This document shows, piece by piece, positions 47,043 to 58,885 of a DNA stretch of 64,000 nt; position 1 is the stretch's first letter; the number at the start of each line of letters is the position of its first letter. The DNA comes from Irpex lacteus. Taxonomy: Eukaryota; Basidiomycota; Agaricomycetes; Polyporales; Irpicaceae. A program made the translations under genes and the position numbers. The notes below the pieces were generated by a model, which was not told where the DNA came from, did not search any database, and worked only from the letters and a program-made list of their open reading frames with translations. The DNA is taken from positions 1,116,001 through 1,180,000 of the forward strand of contig MQVO02000008.1 in NCBI GenBank assembly GCA_001986395.2. Direction: 5' to 3'.

Positions 47043-48837
47043 CCCCATACTGGGGTCCATCCTCAGGCGCAATTAGTGTCAAGCTGGCAAACTACGTGGG
47101 GAAGGCCAAGTCTCATCGGTTTGGAGACTCTTTCTATTGCTTACGATCTTTACATGTATAATTATTTTCGCCTTGTAACATCTGTTCGTGCTTATATGTC
47201 CCAAATTTCTACTAGCATTCCTACTATGTACACCATGTGCACAAAAGGCTCCTCTCCTCCTCGATTTGTGAGTGCTGATTTACATAGACACCACAATCAC
47301 GATACCGGAAATAACATGCAACATAGCGCTTGGGACTGAGCCCGAAACAGGTTAGTAGAGATGGCTCGAGTATATGGGACGCCAAGATCCGCAAGGATAC
47401 GACCGACGTCGTACCTTGATCTCGGTCACCTCGTAAGACATGTATGGTCGGAAGGTGAAAGGCCAGGTATGGATATGAGGGGGTACGATCGCAGCAAGTT
47501 TGGATAGAATCGAACGAGAGTTCAGCGAGAAGTTGGGCAATTTGAAGTAGAGGACCGAAAGTTTGAACAACAGCGGCATATTCAGGAGAATGGTGACCGT
47601 GCGTTGATGTATCGATATCCGTGCACAACCTTGAAGAGTAGTCGTCAGTCGAGGACCTCCAGATGTTGCGCAAGCCCGCCACATATGTCTTCAGGTGGTC
47701 CATCCATCAGCCGTTCTCTCTGGGCTTTTCATCGTGATGTAATAGACACAAATCACAGTAGGTCCGAACACCAGGCAACGCAAACAAAATCGGTGGCATA
47801 TTTGTGAGCGAGTATCGTTTACCGAGCCACTGGGGTGCGGCCATTCCGATAGTATATGAGAGCAGAATATATGTGCCTATACTATCGAGCCAGATTGTTA
47901 GTTTATAGACTTAGCGATGTTAGCGGAGTCAATACGCACGATAGAGACGTAAGCATCATGCTATCGAACAAACCCCTCTCGCCACCTTCTTTGCCGTCTC
48001 GGTGGAGTCTCGAGTTCGAAGCGACAAGCCCTACTCTTAGTGCAAGATGAGGGTATCGGTTCAATGTCTGAACAGAGAAAAGGGTTGTCTGCCCATGACA
48101 GCAGCATGAAGAATGTGCACGGTACGTACTGGCCTGCACTCGGTTCTATACGATCCATGTATGATACATGAGTGTTGGCTCCTCAACCGCCAAAGGACAT
48201 ATCAGACGACAGATTCATCGTGGATCTTTCAGGTAGAGAGGTCGAAATTGGAGATGATGAGACGGCTGTTAAGCGATGAACTGGACGAAATTGAGGATAG
48301 GTCAGCCTCACCGCCATAGAGCAACAAACCATATACGCACGTCAACTTTTCGTGTCAATGACACGTTCACTAACTACCCGCTACGTCCATGCTCGCTCTC
48401 CATGCTTTTCGGGAACGCTGTCGGTGTAGAGCTCCAGCAAACACCTTGCCTCTTAACCCACCAACTGTCGGTATCTGGCAAAAACGTGCAGAGCTGAGGC
48501 CTGGGTGGCTACGCAGTATCTTCGCTCTCACATGCACGGTTTCTGTCTTTGGGATCGTTCTCCGACATATTGCTATATAAGTCGGACTGATTAGTGATTG
48601 GAAGACGGTAGTACATAGGCACTTACTTGCATTCACATTGTCACCCCACCAACGCTAGCCTGCTCCCAGTTTACATATACGCGTTATATGGACACCATAG
48701 ACTTGTATCGCAAGTCTGTATCAGTTGCCCAGTTCCGCCGTACAGTAGTATCGACGTGAAGGGGCGCGGCCTGTGAGAGTGATACAACAGTGAGTATGGA
48801 GCGAAGGCAATGATTGGTGATGCGATATAATACGAGA
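47043..48837. other. Intergenic, no gene recognised
   Basis: No supported gene. Minus-strand open frames between 47703 and 47224 are long but have no recognisable domain. The region is not shared with the duplicated array to its right. Confidence 0.35.
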
Positions 48838-50562
48838 ATAAATGTCGAGAGCTGTCATTTCAGCGGAGAGAAGTCACATCCATCACGGTACGAAAAGACA
48901 TGCATGCGCTCACCAGCAAACCACAGAGCTTCGCGCTGATGCACAGGCCAATACAACAGAAACGTACCAAAAGCTTCTCCATTACCTATGACCTAAGATA
49001 TCCGGGATCCACTGCACAGCTCTCTATGGACACATCCGAGACAGAGGCCGTATGAGTCCTAGATCATATCTTCAGCTCGGTTGCTCAGAACGAGATGAGT
49101 ACGACGTACCATTTTACTGAAGCCCTCAGTTGCGACCACTGGCATCTATCCATGGTGCTGAACATTCTCCGCGCCCATCTGACTCGATGCGAACCACGTC
49201 CGCACTTCTCAAATAAGTGCAGTACTTAGTGGTGGTCGGCGGAAGAGGTATACGTGGGAACATCAGGCTTGAAACGTGGGAGCGCTTGTGATCTCAGATC
49301 TAGGCGGCCTCCCTGGCGGCAGGCTTGCTGAGCAACTTCAACTTGAATGCTTGCATCCTCGAAGATTGCTAGTATCTTTCATGTTTGTTTTTTGTTGTTA
49401 CCGGTATAATCACTGGATGCTTACGCTTATGAAAAACCGTCGCCGAGCTACCTCCTCGAGTCCCTTTAGCGGTCGACACGGAGAACGTCTGCCAGTAGTT
49501 CTTAGCTGCTATCACGACCACTGGCATGCTTGATAGTATAACGCGGAGCAAAATGCAAGGGTATGATTTTGCGATTAAGCATCAGTGAGTACCGCGACCA
49601 TCACGTTGTTCAACTCGCTCACTGGGTACTTCTTTATCTGCAGTGCATGCCGATACAACTGAACTCGTCCCGTGTTAGTTACGCGACGTCTGATTCGACC
49701 GACGACGACTTGGAGGATCTGTTATCCGAAAGGCCCACTAATTGGACGCGATGGATTTCATCGTGTTCTGCTTCATCGTGGACGGATCCATGTCGTTCTA
49801 TCTTGGTTCTGTTGGTGCTTCAGCCAACTCGACCGGTCCTATGATCCGGCTTTGGTACAGAAGGAGCTATTCGCGACGATGCCATTGTTCAGCATGTTCA
49901 AAGTAGGCAGGATACGTGGATAGGTGATGCGTTGTATCACGCTTCTAATCACATTCATCTTTACTAACAAGACGACCAAGATGCTCCGTTATCCATGCCA
50001 GGCAAGTGATCAGTCATCGGATTCCACCATGCATGGATGCCACTCTTATTGAAGCTTGAAGTTATGGTAGTTTATTCGACTATGGTAAGGTGCATGCGAT
50101 CATGATGGTTCCCCACATCATTGCTAAGATACCATATTTGAAAGATCTGTTCGGTTGAAGCTGAGCGATCCTGGGTTGCGGGATCGCCTCGCAATCAACG
50201 GTAGTTTCTACTGGAGTTCGTAAGTTGGAACGTGTTCTTCACTCAACTCCGCGTTGACGCAGTTTTCCTCACAGTAAAATGTCTCAGTTGACTTTTTACT
50301 GGTACGTAGTACCTTATTTCCCTCGTTTCTCAGATGGATCTACTCAGGCCGAAGAAGTGCATAATCCTCCGGTGCAGTCGAAGCTTCTCGTGACAGGAGC
50401 AAGTGCAGGTGTAGTACTAGTATAAGATACACCAGCGCGAGGTTTTGGATCCCACCCATAAGTTTCCTATTCTCTCCTCAGGCTCTCGCTTTTAGACACT
50501 GAAACCGAGCTACCAGTGGTGAAATACCTCGCACACCAGCACACCTCAATACACAGTATCAG
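48838..50562 (+). repeat. Partial upstream unit of the 6.4-kb tandem duplication
   Basis: This segment, just before group B copy 7, is homologous to 55390-56992 and 61750-63376, the segments just before copies 8 and 9. Shared landmarks include CAGAAACGTACCAAAA, AGTACGACGTACCAT, and an exon-like stretch at 50161-50219 followed by GTAAGT that encodes LSDPGLRDRLAINGSFYWSS. The left boundary is approximate. It indicates that the duplication included about 1.6 kb upstream of each gene, covering the promoter. Confidence 0.7.
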
Positions 50563-52412
50563 ATGTCTTCCACTGCGGAGCTACAGCAAGAGTACGTAAT
50601 CCAATACCCAATAATTCCGTGTTACTTATCCGAATGCACAGGCTCATAGGCACATACATTAATCGATCCGCCAACGGCAAGTCCTAGGTCCATCGTAAGT
50701 TTTGACTTGCTAAGTGCTGACTTTCCCGGGGCGGCTTTACTACCAGGTTTGTTTCTGTTTGATTGCCTGATTACTCTGTCCCAAGAGGTGGATGCCGTAT
50801 GGAGTCGGAAATGGACTGCAACTACCTGCCTATATGCGCTCACGCGCTATGGCACAGTTATGGACCAGATACTTCTCCTTATTCCGCCCTGGAACTTTGT
50901 AGTGAGTCACCGAGTTCAACAGGTTCTGTTTCAAATATGTTCCAACATCCGCAATGTCGTAGAGGTGCGCTTGCATTTTCGCCGAATGCTGATACCAGAG
51001 TTTTGAACACTGAGGACAGTTGCAGCTGTGCAGCTATTGTGTACATTAATGCAGCTGTCGAGTTACTACAGTTATTTTGTCTCGCATGTGAGTGTTCTCT
51101 TGCGCTATGAATATATCGTGAACGGGCTAACCGTCACGCCCTCGACACAGGGTTCTCTGCACTCCGAGTCCACGCAATATTGGACGGCAAATACTTCATG
51201 GCCGGTATGGTCCTCTTGTTGGATCTTGTACCCTTTGCTACAAATACAGTGAGTCTCGAAATATACGCAAGATGGTAACGGAACATATTTCAAGGTTCCA
51301 GTTCAACGCTGCAACCAGTGTTGTTTCGATCGATGCTGTAAAGTGCGCAGCTGTTCCGGGGATGCCGAATAATCTCCTCCTATCGTAGGTTTAGCTCGCA
51401 GCGATCAGGAGTCAAACTACTTTTTATGAATTATTTCGTTCACAGATGTGCGTGCGCTGTTCGAACGCAGCGATAACTAGAAACATACTCAAGCTTTGAC
51501 AGTATCCCTCATCAGTCGAGTCTCTGTGATTATCGGAGATGTACTGGTCCTGGTAGTTACTTGGACGAAAACAGCTCAAGCATACCGGGAAGCACGCCAA
51601 CTGAATATTAGGGCACCTCTTGTGACGACACTCTTTCGTGACGGTGCGATGAATGAACCTTAAATCTTCCTTTACTAATGGTGAATTCTACAGGGACAAT
51701 TTACTTCCTGTGCGTCCTCCTACCTTGTGCACGTGTATTGTTGAAGAACCGTCATATAATGCCTTCAATTTTGTCAGTCTACTTCTGGTCATCAATATCC
51801 TTGAAGTGATTCAGGAGAACATAGTAAGTCTGGTCACTGAGTATTATAAACATAACAGACAGCTATATCCATCTCTTCCCAGCCGGTTCTGCTCACAATG
51901 AATTTTATATCACCCTTCTTCGACATGTTTGTAATTGTTCTGACACCAGTATCAGATCGCTCACAAAATACGTCTGTAGCTTTCCTCCCATGATCGTTTG
52001 TCACTTCATCCTCAGTCTGCGGCAAATCGAACCTGCGGGAAGTTCCTGGGAATACAGCAACCAGTCTCATAGCCTGCGCTTCATTGGGAACATGGGCCAG
52101 TCACTGCAATTCGGTGGAGAGGGTGCGGACGAAGAAGAAGAGGACATTGCCGGAGTCGAAGGTTCTGTTGCTGAAGTCAATATCTCACCCGAGGATCCCA
52201 CCTGGATGACTGGCATTGAAGCGGATGAGACTCTCGGGCATAGGTACGGTATTGACCTTGAGGGGCAGTGAGTGAGTGTATTTCTTCATCGTCTCAAGCC
52301 GTGACGTGTGTCAAACTTAGAGCTGACATAATTTCTTATTTTCCTCATCAGGGTACCAGTGTACTGGAAGTATCAGTACGGCGAGTCCCCTAGCACTTCG
52401 CCGTTTAGTTGA
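50563..52412 (+). CDS. DUF6533 seven-helix membrane protein, group B copy 7
   Basis: Starts MSSTAELQQE. Intron 2 starts with GC (CAACG|GCAAGT near 50683); reading through would hit TAG four codons later, so it must be removed. Core: GLFLFDCLITLSQEVDAVW then RKWTATTCLYALTRYGTVMD. Further exons: CAAIVYINAAVELLQLFC, FSALRVHAILDGKYFMAGMVL, LSLISRVSVIIGDVLVLVVTW, GTIYFL, LLLVINILEVIQENI, ISPFFDM, MIVCHFILSLRQIEP, LRFIGNMGQSLQFGG. The last intron starts at GTGAGT overlapping an in-frame TGA; splicing adds VPVYWKYQYGESPSTSPFS with the stop at 52410-52412. 2-nt exons: AG 50963-50964, AT 51446-51447. First complete gene of the tandem array. Confidence 0.88.
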
Positions 52413-55400
52413 GCTAGCTATCGATGTCAACATCGAAGAGCTTCTTGGGAGAACACTACGCGTACCTGCCACTCTCTCTTTCATCTCTAACTTTTGAACT
52501 GGATCGAACGAATATACTATTTATACGTTTATGGCTGTGTATTTATCTATCGTTGGACTGTCTCCTAACTTAAAGTCATTGAGAATGCGCTAATTTATAT
52601 GGAGCTCGAACTGCATCCGACCGCTGTGGCTCATACTAGTGGCTGGGAGCTGAGAAAAAGTAGAGAAACAAGAAGAACGGCTTCGAGGCTTGAGTTGGCC
52701 AGCACTTAACAATGGCGTAATGCAAACGGAGATCTCAAAGTTCAAGGCAAAACAGCATTTTCGGAGAGCAGGTACGTCGATGCGTGGGTGCTGGTGTAAG
52801 GCCTTGACTGGACGTTTGACAGTTATCCGTCGCCAGGTACCATGCGAGATCGGCCTGTGCGCTTTCAAGACGAAGTGAGTCGTCCATGCGCCAGCAGTCC
52901 CAGTTTATTCCATTGAGAGTTCCCAGATTCAAGCATACAGACAAGCCAAAAGTATTCATTCTTCGACAATCAGACATTATTCGCGTCGTTACGCAGACTT
53001 CAGTGGATCTAAAAGCCCCGCAGGTTCAGAATCGTGCGACGCAAGCCAGGATCGGCGGCGTACTTGATAAGGAATATCATGCACGGAGCCATCAGGCTGG
53101 GAACCATGAAGATACGGTTATTCACCATTGAGCAGGCTGCCTAGATCAAAGTGTCAGTAAGACGAACGTGAATGATGAACAAGATCAGGAATATGCGCTT
53201 GCACTGTGAACCTGTCCTCAAGCACCCTTGTCTCCCTCTTCTTGGCTATCTCGGTGTGCATGACAGGAGTGAATCAGGTCTGTATTTTGTCAGAGAGATG
53301 GTTTAGCTCGTCAACGTCGTCTACATGACCTGGCCCGGGTGCATGACGAAAGCATCTTCGTCCGCAATGTGATTGTGATCCGCATACAGATATCAAAATG
53401 CAATCGACTTTCAGTGCACTTCGAGCCACCGATTCGTCGTAGACTGTGATGGAAGAGAGGTCGAAGGGAGGGTGGAGAGGAGGACGTGAAAGGCTGGAAG
53501 ACAACACTACAGATCAGCGAGAATGCACAAAAAAACTACATGCTTACGCACCTTGACTGCTTGTGTGCCATATCATGCTCATGGAAACTACCTGTTCCAT
53601 CGATGTTCGCTCCCTACCTCTGGGTTTTCGTTGGCGACCGTCACACATGTTATCCATACTAGTCCCAAATAGACGACAATGGATCTACGTGGGGTTCGAG
53701 GCGTTACGCGTTCACCCTCGTGTGTTTCCAATCTTCGAGATTGATCTACGACATACTACTTCAACAAATGAATCTCTCGATTGGAGCAGTGACAGACGGC
53801 AGTAAGAACTCACGTTCAATGGCACAGTAGGTTTCATCAGCACTGTGCTCCGTGCGCGTTGTATGAAACCCAGTAATTTTGTATCGTAGGCTCGTACAGG
53901 TCAATTATTGGTGCCGTGAAAGGAGACCGTCAGGTAGTGATGGGATGTGGCGTGGAATAGTAAAGGGGACTTCCCAGCGCTGCAGTGCTAGCACCCACGT
54001 TTCGTCACGGTCGGTATCCGTTACTCTTCACGAACGTGACAACAGGCGCCATCGTGGATCTCCCAGAAGCACCCCTGAACAACCACATGTGCAGGGAAAT
54101 GTCGAAGTGTCGGTGTGCGTTCGCGTTCTTGAAACGTGCTTTCTACGTTCGTGAGTCTGCGGTGGTGCAGAAGCCGGGTTTTCCCACCATAGCCATGGGT
54201 CCCCAAACATACATCAGCGTGCAGCACGACTACTGGCGTCCAGCATCAGTTTTCGCCGTGGGATCCATTATATCCGTACGCAGCATATAGTGGGTACACA
54301 AAGGCTGCAGGCCTAGATCCGTGTAGGGCAAGGAGGATCGATGGCGCCGTTGAAAGAAGTGTCGTCTGCAGCACCATTGGGCAAAAATGGCCGTAATCGC
54401 TGAGAGAGCAGAATATGCGCCTTTCTAAAACACATAGTTTTGATCAGTAAGTCGGCAGGCTAAAAGAGTTACAGAGTAAGATAGCAAGGCACCCTTACAG
54501 GTAGTAAATCTGTCCACCGGACCCCTCGTCGCAGCCTCTTTGACTTCTCGCTTTAGCCCCCATCACGAACAATGAGCGCAGCGTGATATTACTGGGAGAA
54601 TAATGCCTATGGTTTAGGAGAAGGAAATCACGTCAGTACGCATTAGCTTAATGCATCGTGAGAGCATGCTCTGTTCCCAATATTGACCCGGTCCGCGCAC
54701 GAACATCGACTCCCGATTGTTGTGGGGCGCTTTGAGCCACATGGCAATTGGACATCGATTGGGTGGATGAGGTTGGAATACAGGCGACAACGCAGCTTGT
54801 AAGGCAAGAGGAGATCGCGTCAGCTGGAACGCACAAAGGACGCTCTAAGCTACGTACGCACCTGTATCGTCCGTATGCATCTTACGTGCATCAACTAATC
54901 GTTGCGCCGATAATTCTGGTGTAATCCGACGAAAACGTCATGGCGCAGCTCGCCAACTCTCATTATACCACGGAGTGGATCGAAGTTGCCGAAAGTGAAA
55001 GTATTATACGCAATAGGTCCACTCTCTTGCCACTTCGTCTGCAGACCTGGTCCATATTCTATCGTTTCACTGAACGTTACATGTACACCCCGTGAGATTA
55101 ATAACCGGCGGTGTAAAACAATCCTATATACTTACCTTGCTCGGTCTTTGTCCACGTCCGAGTCCTCTTCAGCCCTTGCGTCTTCCGGGTTGTGAGTGTC
55201 CGTTGCCAATGACGAAGTGGCTATACTCTTCAGTGATATAATCGCGCCAGTCGTACGCGTGTGTCATGGACGAAAGTGAGGAACAAGATCCATCCCGCAG
55301 GTGTGAAGGGTGGCTTGCGAGAAAGATGCACCGGCGAGCATTGAGCGAGCAGACTGTCCCCACACGGGACGAAACAAGGAGTGAATGTCGACAACCGCCA

Positions 55401-56992
55401 TTCAGAGGAGAGAAATCACGTTGATTGGGGTACGATAGGACGTGGTGAGTACATTCGCCAATAGACCATTAAAGCTCCATATCGGTGCATAAGCTGATAT
55501 ATCAGAAACGTACCAAAACATTACTATGCTGGCTATGACCTAAAATACCTACTGCATGGCTCTCCGTGGACGCATCCGAGGGGTTAACAGAGGCCCTCTC
55601 AGTTCCTGGATCATATTAGCTTTAGCTCTGTCGCTCAGAACAAAATAAGTACGACGTACCATGTTTACTCCAGGCCTCCCGCTACTACTAGCATCTATCT
55701 ATTATGTTTAATCTTCTCCGCGTCCAAGTGATATCATGAGAGTTCCGTCTGCAGTTCTCGAGCAAGGACACTGGTAGTGGTCGAAGAGGACGGAGTTATA
55801 CGTGGGAACATCAGGCTGTGCAACGTGGGGGCGCTTGGAATCTGAGATCTGAGCGACCTGTTGAACGCTCAGCGTGGCGTACGAGTCGAACCTGGTGGCA
55901 TCTTGAACTTGAACTTTATAGATCAAGCACTGCTCGAAGGTTGCTCGGACCTTGTACGTATAATGTTCGACGTTGATATTATGGATATTGGCCTCGGACG
56001 GGCACGCTTCTCTCGGTGAGCCACCGGCTCAAGAAGTCCTTGAGCGAGGTGCCGCCCGAGTTCGCCGAGCATGTAGCTGGCATCCAAACCATCGTTTGTT
56101 ACACCACAAGGGGATGGCTATGTGATAAATCAACAGTGAGCGCTGAGACCATCTTGCTGAGCTTTGCTAACTGTCCGCTTCTTTCGCACAGATCAATGCA
56201 GTTGAGAGCACAAAGTTGTTCAACATACTTCAACTAACTTACGAGAGTAACGAGACGTATGATTCATGCGAACCACAGCGGCTTCGAAGAACTGTGATCT
56301 CATCGATCTACTTGCCATGCGCGGCGGACTGAATCGTTTTTTGTGGAACTGTGAGCTGGTTTATAGTTGGAGGCCGATTATAATGGATACGCCACGGTAG
56401 GTACGTTTTCCATTCTCCCAATCACCCCGCTCTTAACTAACAAGTCGATCAAGATTCCCGTAAGCCCTGCTCAGCCTATGATATATCGGAAGATTCTTCC
56501 AAAGACGATGCTGGGCTGCCGCTCAAGCTTCAATTCGTAATGGCTTACGGGCATGTGAATACGTGCGTTAGGTCCCTGACATCACCAAGATACTTGTATC
56601 CAAAACATGCGTTTTGTCGCAGTTGAACGATCCCGGGATGCGGGACCGCCTTGCAACTAACGGTAGTTTCTATGGAAGTTCGTAAGTTTGAACGTGTGCT
56701 TCACTCCACTCCGCGTTCACAGTAAACCGTCTCAGTTGACTTTTATTGGCACACGGTAGTCCATTTTCCCCAGGCCTCAGATCGATATACCCAGGCTGAA
56801 GAAATGCATACTCCTCGGGTGCAACCGAATGTTTCTATCATAGTAATGAGTACAGGTTGGAATATAAGGTACTCCCGCCTCAGGTGTCGAATTCCATTTA
56901 CAAGGCTCTCGCTCTCCCTTCTCGCCACCGTTAGCTCTCAAACCCTCGAATCAAACTACGGGAATACCTTGTACACCTTGACACTGGTTCAG
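52413..56992. other. Spacer of unit 1, unidentified gene relics
   Basis: 4.6 kb without a gene I can name. Minus-strand stretches at about 53130-53050 (MVNNRIFMVPSLMAPC after a good intron acceptor with branch site CTGAC) and 53420-53280 resemble a degraded membrane-protein gene, possibly DUF6534-like, but stops interrupt it. Plus-strand fragments at 56188-56290 (VESTKLFNILQLTYES) and 56623-56681 (LNDPGMRDRLATNGSFYGSS, followed by GTAAGT) look like exons of another unidentified gene. Every fragment recurs in the next unit. Confidence 0.35.
54487..54684. repeat. Near-invariant 198-bp island, unit 1
   Basis: Identical to 60865-61061 except for one single-base indel (AATAATGCC versus AATAATGC), whereas the flanking parts of the duplicated units differ at many positions and by indels. 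No gene is recognised in it. On the minus strand it contains an open stretch ending GGQIYYL followed by GTAAGG. Confidence 0.85.
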
Positions 56993-58885
56993 ATGTCTTC
57001 CATCGCGGAGCTTCAGCTAGAGTGCGTTTCTCATAGTCCCTGATACATATCCAAGTTCGTGCGATGTTCACTCAAAATGCTTAGGCTCATAGGAATCTAC
57101 GTCAATCTATCCGCCAATGGCAAGTTTCAGGTACATGTTTCCGACTTGCTAAGTGCTGACTTTCTCGGGGCGGCCTCATCACCAGTTTTGTTCTTGTTTG
57201 ATTGCCTGATTACTCTGTCCCAAGAAGTGGATGCCATATGGAGTCGGAAGTGGACTGCAACGACCTGGCTGTATATGCTCACGCGCTACGTCACAGTTAT
57301 GGATCAGATAGTTTTCCTTACTCCGCCCTGGAACTTTGTAGTGAGTTCGCGAGTTCAATAAGTTCTGTCATAGACATGGTTTAATATCAGAAAACAAATC
57401 TTGTAGAGGTACGCTTGCACGTTCGCCACTTCATGATATTTTGGGACTGAACTTGGAGTACTTTGCCAGCTGTGTAATCGGCGAATATATCATTGAAGCT
57501 CTCCAATTGCTACAATATCTATCCCTTGCATGTGAGAGTTCTCCTGCTTTACTGATAGTATATCTGGAACCGGCTGACATTCGGGCTCTCAACGCAGGGT
57601 TCTCTGCACTGCGAGTCTACGCACTATTGGACGGCAAATATGTTATGGCTGGTATAGTCCTCTTGTTAAATCTTGTACCCTTCGGTACAAATATAGTGAG
57701 TTCCACGACAACAGAAAGAAAAAAACAATAACTAGAGACATAAAGGGGATCAAGTTCAATGTTGTGACTAGTGTTATAACCGATGACGCTGTGACATGCA
57801 CAGGCGTCCCCGGAGTGTCAAATAATCTCGTCCTCTCGTACGTGTAGCAAGTGATCACCATAGATTAGGTTAAGTATTTCTAACTAGCCATCTTCTCTAC
57901 AGATGTATGTTGCCAGCTACAAATTAACAATCATCAACGTTATACTCGAACTTGACAGTGTCGCTGTTCACTCGAATCTCTGTGATTATTGGGGACGTGC
58001 TTGTTTTGGCAGTTACCTGGGCAAAGTCAGCTCAAGCATATCGAGAAGCACGCCAACTGAACATCAGCGCTCCTCTTGCGACAGTACTCTTTCGCGATGG
58101 TACGACGAATGGACCAAGTTTCCCATTAACTCTTAATTTGCTGATCGGGAACTTCACAGGAACGATATACTTCCTGTACGCCGTGTTTCTAGTTAGTAAG
58201 CAGGTGTCTTGTTGACACGTCATCATATTATCCTTTTAACCACGTCAGTCTTCTTCTGGTCGTTAATATACTCGAGGTGCTTGAGCAAAACATAGTAAGT
58301 CTAGTCACTGAGTATTGTAAACATAGCTGATAGCTATATCCACATTCACCCAGCCAGTTCTGTTCACAATAAATATCATAGAGCCGTTCTTTAACATGTT
58401 TGTATTCCTTCTGATCTCCGAATCCTCACTCACAAAATACGTCTGCAGCTTGCCGCCAATGATTGTATGCCACTTCATCCGCAGTCTGCGGCATATCGAA
58501 CCTGCGGGAAGGTCCTGGGAATCTGGCAACCAGTCTCGTAGCCTGCGCTTTGTCGGGAATATGGGCCAGTCGCTGCAATTCGGTGGAGAGAGTGCGGACG
58601 AAGAAGAGGAAAACATCGTCGGAATCGAAGGTACTGATGCTGAAATCAATGGGTCGCCCGAGGCTGCCACCAGGACAGCTGATATTGAGGAGGCGGATGA
58701 AGACGTCAGGCACAGGTACGGTATTGACCTTGAGGGGCAGTGAGTGAGTGTATTTCTTCATCGTCCCAAGCTGTGACGTTGTGTCAAACTTAGAGCTGAC
58801 ATAATTTCTCACTTTCCTCATCAGGGTACCAGTTTACTGGAAGTATGAGTACGGCGAGTCCCCTAGCACTTCGCCGTTTGATTGA
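56993..58885 (+). CDS. DUF6533 seven-helix membrane protein, group B copy 8
   Basis: The best-resolved group B model: 14 exons, 56993-57021, 57085-57119, 57186-57340, 57407-57408, 57470-57531, 57598-57695, 57755-57837, 57903-57904, 57959-58099, 58160-58175, 58249-58294, 58354-58397, 58449-58739 and 58825-58885; 1065 nt, 354 aa. Sequence marks: MSSIAELQLE, VLFLFDCLITLSQEVDAIW, RKWTATTWLYMLTRYVTVMD, FSALRVYALLDGKYVMAGIVL, LSLFTRISVIIGDVLVLAVTW, LLVVNILEVLEQNI, IIEPFFNM, MIVCHFIRSLRHIEP, LRFVGNMGQSLQFGG. The 57120 donor is GC; that 66-nt intron is in frame and stop-free, so retention would insert 22 residues. Two 2-nt exons are essential for the frame. The last intron's GTGAGT overlaps a TGA; splicing yields a C-terminus ending SPSTSPFD. 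Function unknown. Confidence 0.9.

Larger units (their letters stand above)
50563..56992 (+). repeat. Tandem duplication unit 1 (about 6.4 kb)
   Basis: Group B copy 7 plus ~4.6 kb of downstream sequence, matched along its length by unit 2 (56993-63376). Spacing between equivalent start codons is 6430 and 6384 bp. Equivalent landmarks: 52600-52760 versus 59070-59240, 53560-53810 versus 60000-60240, 54300-54340 versus 60710-60750, 54487-54684 versus 60865-61061, 55820-55930 versus 62190-62300. By eye most of it has drifted by roughly a tenth with small indels. Confidence 0.85.

Noticed and set aside
58741..58743. TGA at 58741 as the normal stop of group B copy 8
   Set aside because: It overlaps a consensus GTGAGT donor, and the downstream exon is conserved in frame between copies 7 and 8, so I end the gene at 58885; the early stop is kept as a possible isoform.
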